A stretch of DNA of 8,479 nt, taken from Comamonadaceae bacterium. Its GTDB lineage: Bacteria; Pseudomonadota; Gammaproteobacteria; Burkholderiales; Burkholderiaceae_C. A program made the translations under genes and the position numbers. Location: contig CANBQX010000079.1 of assembly GCA_947371775.1 (NCBI GenBank), positions 1 to 8,479 on the forward strand, written 5' to 3'. Positions 6,510-8,479 of the stretch are shown in pieces (position 1 is the first letter of the stretch; every line of letters begins with the position of its first letter). The notes below the pieces were generated by a model. That model did no database searches and had not been told where the DNA came from. It saw only the letters and a program-made list of their open reading frames with translations.

Positions 6510-7001
6510 CTAGCCCTTGCGCCACTGGGGTCGTTTGGGCGCGAGCAGCGTGCCCCGGCAATTCTTGGCGCCGCACCAGCAGGGATATTCGGCCTTGAGC
6601 TTGGCGGTGTAGCGCTCATCGGTGACCAGTCCGTAGTCGTAGTGCAGTTCTTCGCCGGCTTTGATATTGCGCAAGGCCTTGATGAAGATCCGCCCGCGCA
6701 CTTCGTCAGCTTCGCAGTTGCCGTCGCAGGAATGGTTGATCCACTTGGCCGAATTGCCGTTGCGCAGGCCATCGATCACACGCGTGTCATCAATATGAAA
6801 GTAAAACGTGTGGTTGGGATTGCTCGGATCGTGCGGATGGCGGTCCTGCGCTTCTTGCCAGCTGATCACCTCACCGGTGTACTCCATGATGGTTTCGCCT
6901 TCGGCAAAATCACGCATAGCAAAAACGCCTTTGCCATGGATCGCAGACTCGCGAACCTGGGTGCGACGGGTGGGGGCAGCGGACGCAGTTTTTTTAAGCA
7001 C
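6510..7001 (-). CDS. SET-domain protein lysine methyltransferase with post-SET cysteine motif
   Basis: A 163-residue protein consisting of almost nothing but a SET domain, predicted to transfer methyl groups from S-adenosylmethionine to lysine. Seen: the N-terminal cofactor motif HGKGVFA (22-28) after a VRES-type strand; YTGEVIS (41-47); the hallmark NHSCDGNC (89-96), matching NHSCxPN; ELHYDYG (118-124) with the active-site tyrosines; and a C-terminal CWCGAKNCRG (141-150). Cys141, 143 and 148, with Cys92, match the zinc-binding post-SET cluster of eukaryotic histone methyltransferases. No targeting or membrane signal is visible, so it is likely cytosolic; the substrate is unknown. The start is GTG at 6999-7001 with no Shine-Dalgarno; the next in-frame ATG would remove the cofactor motif. 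Codons 3-5 contain a run of seven A. It is the first gene of the birA operon and divergent from topB. Confidence 0.9.
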   Translation of the reverse strand: MLKKTASAAPTRRTQVRESAIHGKGVFAMRDFAEGETIMEYTGEVISWQEAQDRHPHDPSNPNHTFYFHIDDTRVIDGLRNGNSAKWINHSCDGNCEADEVRGRIFIKALRNIKAGEELHYDYGLVTDERYTAKLKAEYPCWCGAKNCRGTLLAPKRPQWRKG

Positions 7002-7008
7002 AAAAATT

Positions 7009-7017
7009 TGGTATGTT
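7009..7017 (+). promoter_or_regulatory. Possible extended -10 element for topB
   Basis: TGG-TATGTT has the TGn extension before a hexamer with four of six -10 matches, as seen in promoters that need little -35 contact. The -35 region is a plain T-run (6989-6995). A start near 7024 would put the GT/GC tract inside the topB leader. This is the best + strand candidate I can find, but only a weak one. Confidence 0.3.
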
Positions 7018-7028
7018 GAATCGTATGG

Positions 7029-7073
7029 GTGCGCGTGTGCGTGCCTGCGAGTGCGCGCCTGTGCGTGCGCGAG
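7029..7073. repeat. Alternating purine-pyrimidine tract with imperfect 22-bp tandem repeat
   Basis: Strict purine-pyrimidine alternation of G with T or C is seen at 7029-7044 (16 bases), 7051-7058 (8) and 7061-7070 (10). Two 22-bp units, 7030-7051 and 7052-7073, both begin TGCGCG and end GCGAG and match at 15 of 22 positions without gaps, better if small gaps are allowed. Sequences of this kind can adopt left-handed Z-DNA under negative supercoiling, and the RNA could form a GC/GU hairpin. It fills the middle of the divergent SET-topB promoter region. Confidence 0.7.
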
Positions 7074-7092
7074 AGAAGGGAATTGTAGTCAC

Positions 7093-8479
7093 ATGAAAAC
7101 CGAAGTAAAGAAAGCGCTTGTGGGAAAAACACTGGTCATCGCAGAAAAGCCCTCGGTCGCACAAGACATCGTGCGGGCGCTCACGCCACTGGCGGGCAAG
7201 TTCGAAAAGCACGACGAGTACTTTGAGAGCGACACCTATGTCGTCTCAAGTGCCGTCGGCCATTTGGTAGAGATCCAGGCGCCAGAGCAGTTTGACGTCA
7301 AGCGCGGTAAATGGAGCTTTGCCAATCTGCCGGTGATTCCGCCGCACTTTGACCTCAAGCCCGTGGACAAAACCAAAACGCGGCTCAATGCCGTGGTCAA
7401 ACTGGCCAAGCGCAAAGACGTGGACAACATCGTCAACGCCTGTGACGCGGGACGCGAAGGCGAGTTGATTTTTCGCTTGATCGAACAGTACGCCGGGGGC
7501 GCCAAGCCGCTGGGTAAACCGGTGAGCCGCTTGTGGCTGCAGTCGATGACGCCGCAAGCCATTCGCGATGGTTTTGGCGCTTTGCGTAGCAACGCCCAAA
7601 TGCAACCGCTGGCCGACGCAGCACGCTGCCGCTCCGAGGCCGACTGGCTGGTGGGCATCAACGGCACGCGCGCCATGACGGCGTTCAACTCCCGCGACGG
7701 CGGCTTCTTCCTGACCACCGTGGGCCGGGTGCAAACGCCCACCTTGAGCGTGGTGGTGGAGCGCGAAGAGCAGATTCGCAAATTCATCAGCCGCGACTAC
7801 TTCGAGATTCATGGCGAATTTGCCGCCCAGGCCGGCGTCTACGCGGCCAAGTGGTTTGACCCAGCACACAAAAAAGACGCCGACGATGCGGAGAAAAAAG
7901 AAGACCGCCTGTGGTCACTGGCGCAGGCGCAAAGCATTGCCGACGCGGTGCGCGGCCAAAACGCCAGCGTGACGGAAGACAGCAAGCCCAGCAACAAAAG
8001 CAGCCCCGGCCTGTTTGACCTGACCACCTTGCAGCGTGAGGCCAACGGCCGCTTTGGCTTCTCCGCCAAAACCACGCTGGCGCTGGCGCAAAGCCTGTAC
8101 GAGCGGCACAAAGCCCTCACCTACCCGCGTACCGATTCGCGCCACCTGCCCGAGGACTACCTGGCCACGGTGAACGAGACCATGGCCATGATCGCCCAAA
8201 GCAGCATGGGCCATTTGGCCCCGTTTGCGCGCACCGCTATCAGCAAGAACTACGTCAAGCCCAGCCGCAAAGTCTTTGACAACAGCAAGGTGAGCGATCA
8301 CTTTGCCATCATCCCCACGCTGCAGGCGCCCAGCGGCTTGTCCGACGCCGAGCAAAAGCTCTACGACTTTGTGGTGCGCCGCTTTATTGCCGTGTTCTAC
8401 CCGGCTGCGGAATACCAGGTGACCACCCGCATCAGCACCGTGGCACTGGGTGCCCAAAGCCACCAGTTCAAAACCACCG
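7093..8479 (+). CDS. topB: DNA topoisomerase III, N-terminal part (runs off the window)
   Basis: The first 462 codons of a type IA topoisomerase, which cuts one DNA strand through a tyrosine and passes another through, relaxing negative supercoils and separating replication or recombination intermediates. The frame is open to the right edge with no stop. Seen: the TOPRIM start KTLVIAEKPSVAQ with Glu18; SSAVGHLVEI; the TOPRIM acidic motif DAGREGELIFRLIEQ at 118-132; LWLQSMTPQAIRDGF; RSEADWLVGINGTRAMT; VGRVQTPTLSVVVERE; LTTLQREANGRFGFSAKTTLALAQSLYE; the active site LTYPRTDSRHL with Tyr344; and SDHFAIIPT. ATG 7093 has GAAGGGA 11 bases upstream. A GTG at residue 10 would fit the usual TopB start slightly better but has a poorer ribosome site. 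The C-terminal part is outside the window. Confidence 0.95.
   Translation, partial: MKTEVKKALVGKTLVIAEKPSVAQDIVRALTPLAGKFEKHDEYFESDTYVVSSAVGHLVEIQAPEQFDVKRGKWSFANLPVIPPHFDLKPVDKTKTRLNAVVKLAKRKDVDNIVNACDAGREGELIFRLIEQYAGGAKPLGKPVSRLWLQSMTPQAIRDGFGALRSNAQMQPLADAARCRSEADWLVGINGTRAMTAFNSRDGGFFLTTVGRVQTPTLSVVVEREEQIRKFISRDYFEIHGEFAAQAGVYAAKWFDPAHKKDADDAEKKEDRLWSLAQAQSIADAVRGQNASVTEDSKPSNKSSPGLFDLTTLQREANGRFGFSAKTTLALAQSLYERHKALTYPRTDSRHLPEDYLATVNETMAMIAQSSMGHLAPFARTAISKNYVKPSRKVFDNSKVSDHFAIIPTLQAPSGLSDAEQKLYDFVVRRFIAVFYPAAEYQVTTRISTVALGAQSHQFKTT

Noticed and set aside
7246..8463. Several minus-strand open frames opposite topB
   Set aside because: They lie against a continuous topB frame whose motifs run through the whole stretch; no start signals or domains are visible in them.

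Overview
The window reads as a piece of chromosome from a betaproteobacterium of the Burkholderiales, most likely Comamonadaceae (Rhodoferax/Acidovorax/Polaromonas-like). This is inferred from the high-GC codon use, the protein styles (RecA, RecX, TctDE-like two-component pair, stand-alone BirA, TopB) and the gene order. No species can be named from sequence alone. Coding density is very high: no gene-free stretch exceeds 150 bases, and I see no insertion sequence, tRNA, rRNA, CRISPR array, prophage or other mobile element.

Layout. (1) Bases 1-254 hold the 3' end of argC on +. It converges with a leftward block at only two bases' distance. A terminator-like hairpin for argC lies inside the end of the neighbouring lepB gene. 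(2) Bases 257-2524 are a leftward DNA-repair block, recA-recX, followed by a compact signal peptidase I gene. (3) Bases 2525-2667 are a divergent control region with two tandem LexA-like half-degenerate boxes on the recA side and repeated TTGCAT elements on the other. (4) Bases 2668-5372 run rightward: a MarR-type regulator, then an OmpR-class response regulator and a TctE-like sensor kinase joined by a stop-start junction (TAGATG). (5) Bases 5403-7001 run leftward as a tight three-gene operon: a SET-domain lysine methyltransferase, a biotin-protein ligase without a repressor domain, and a small one-pass membrane protein. (6) Bases 7002-7092 are a divergent promoter region with an alternating purine-pyrimidine (GT/GC) tract built from an imperfect 22-bp tandem repeat. 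(7) From 7093 to the window end lies the N-terminal half or so of topB (DNA topoisomerase III), running off the edge.

How the genes work together. recA and recX are a classic pair: the recombinase and its filament modulator, probably under SOS control. The two-component pair probably senses an extracellular small molecule (TctE-type N-terminal domain), but no transporter or metabolic target is in view. The SET-birA pair joins two lysine-directed protein-modification enzymes in one transcript. Most of the window is ordinary housekeeping DNA. I found no convincing new multi-gene system. The items most worth a second look are the eukaryote-like SET/post-SET protein, the Z-DNA-prone tract in front of the topoisomerase gene, and the twin non-consensus LexA boxes at recA.
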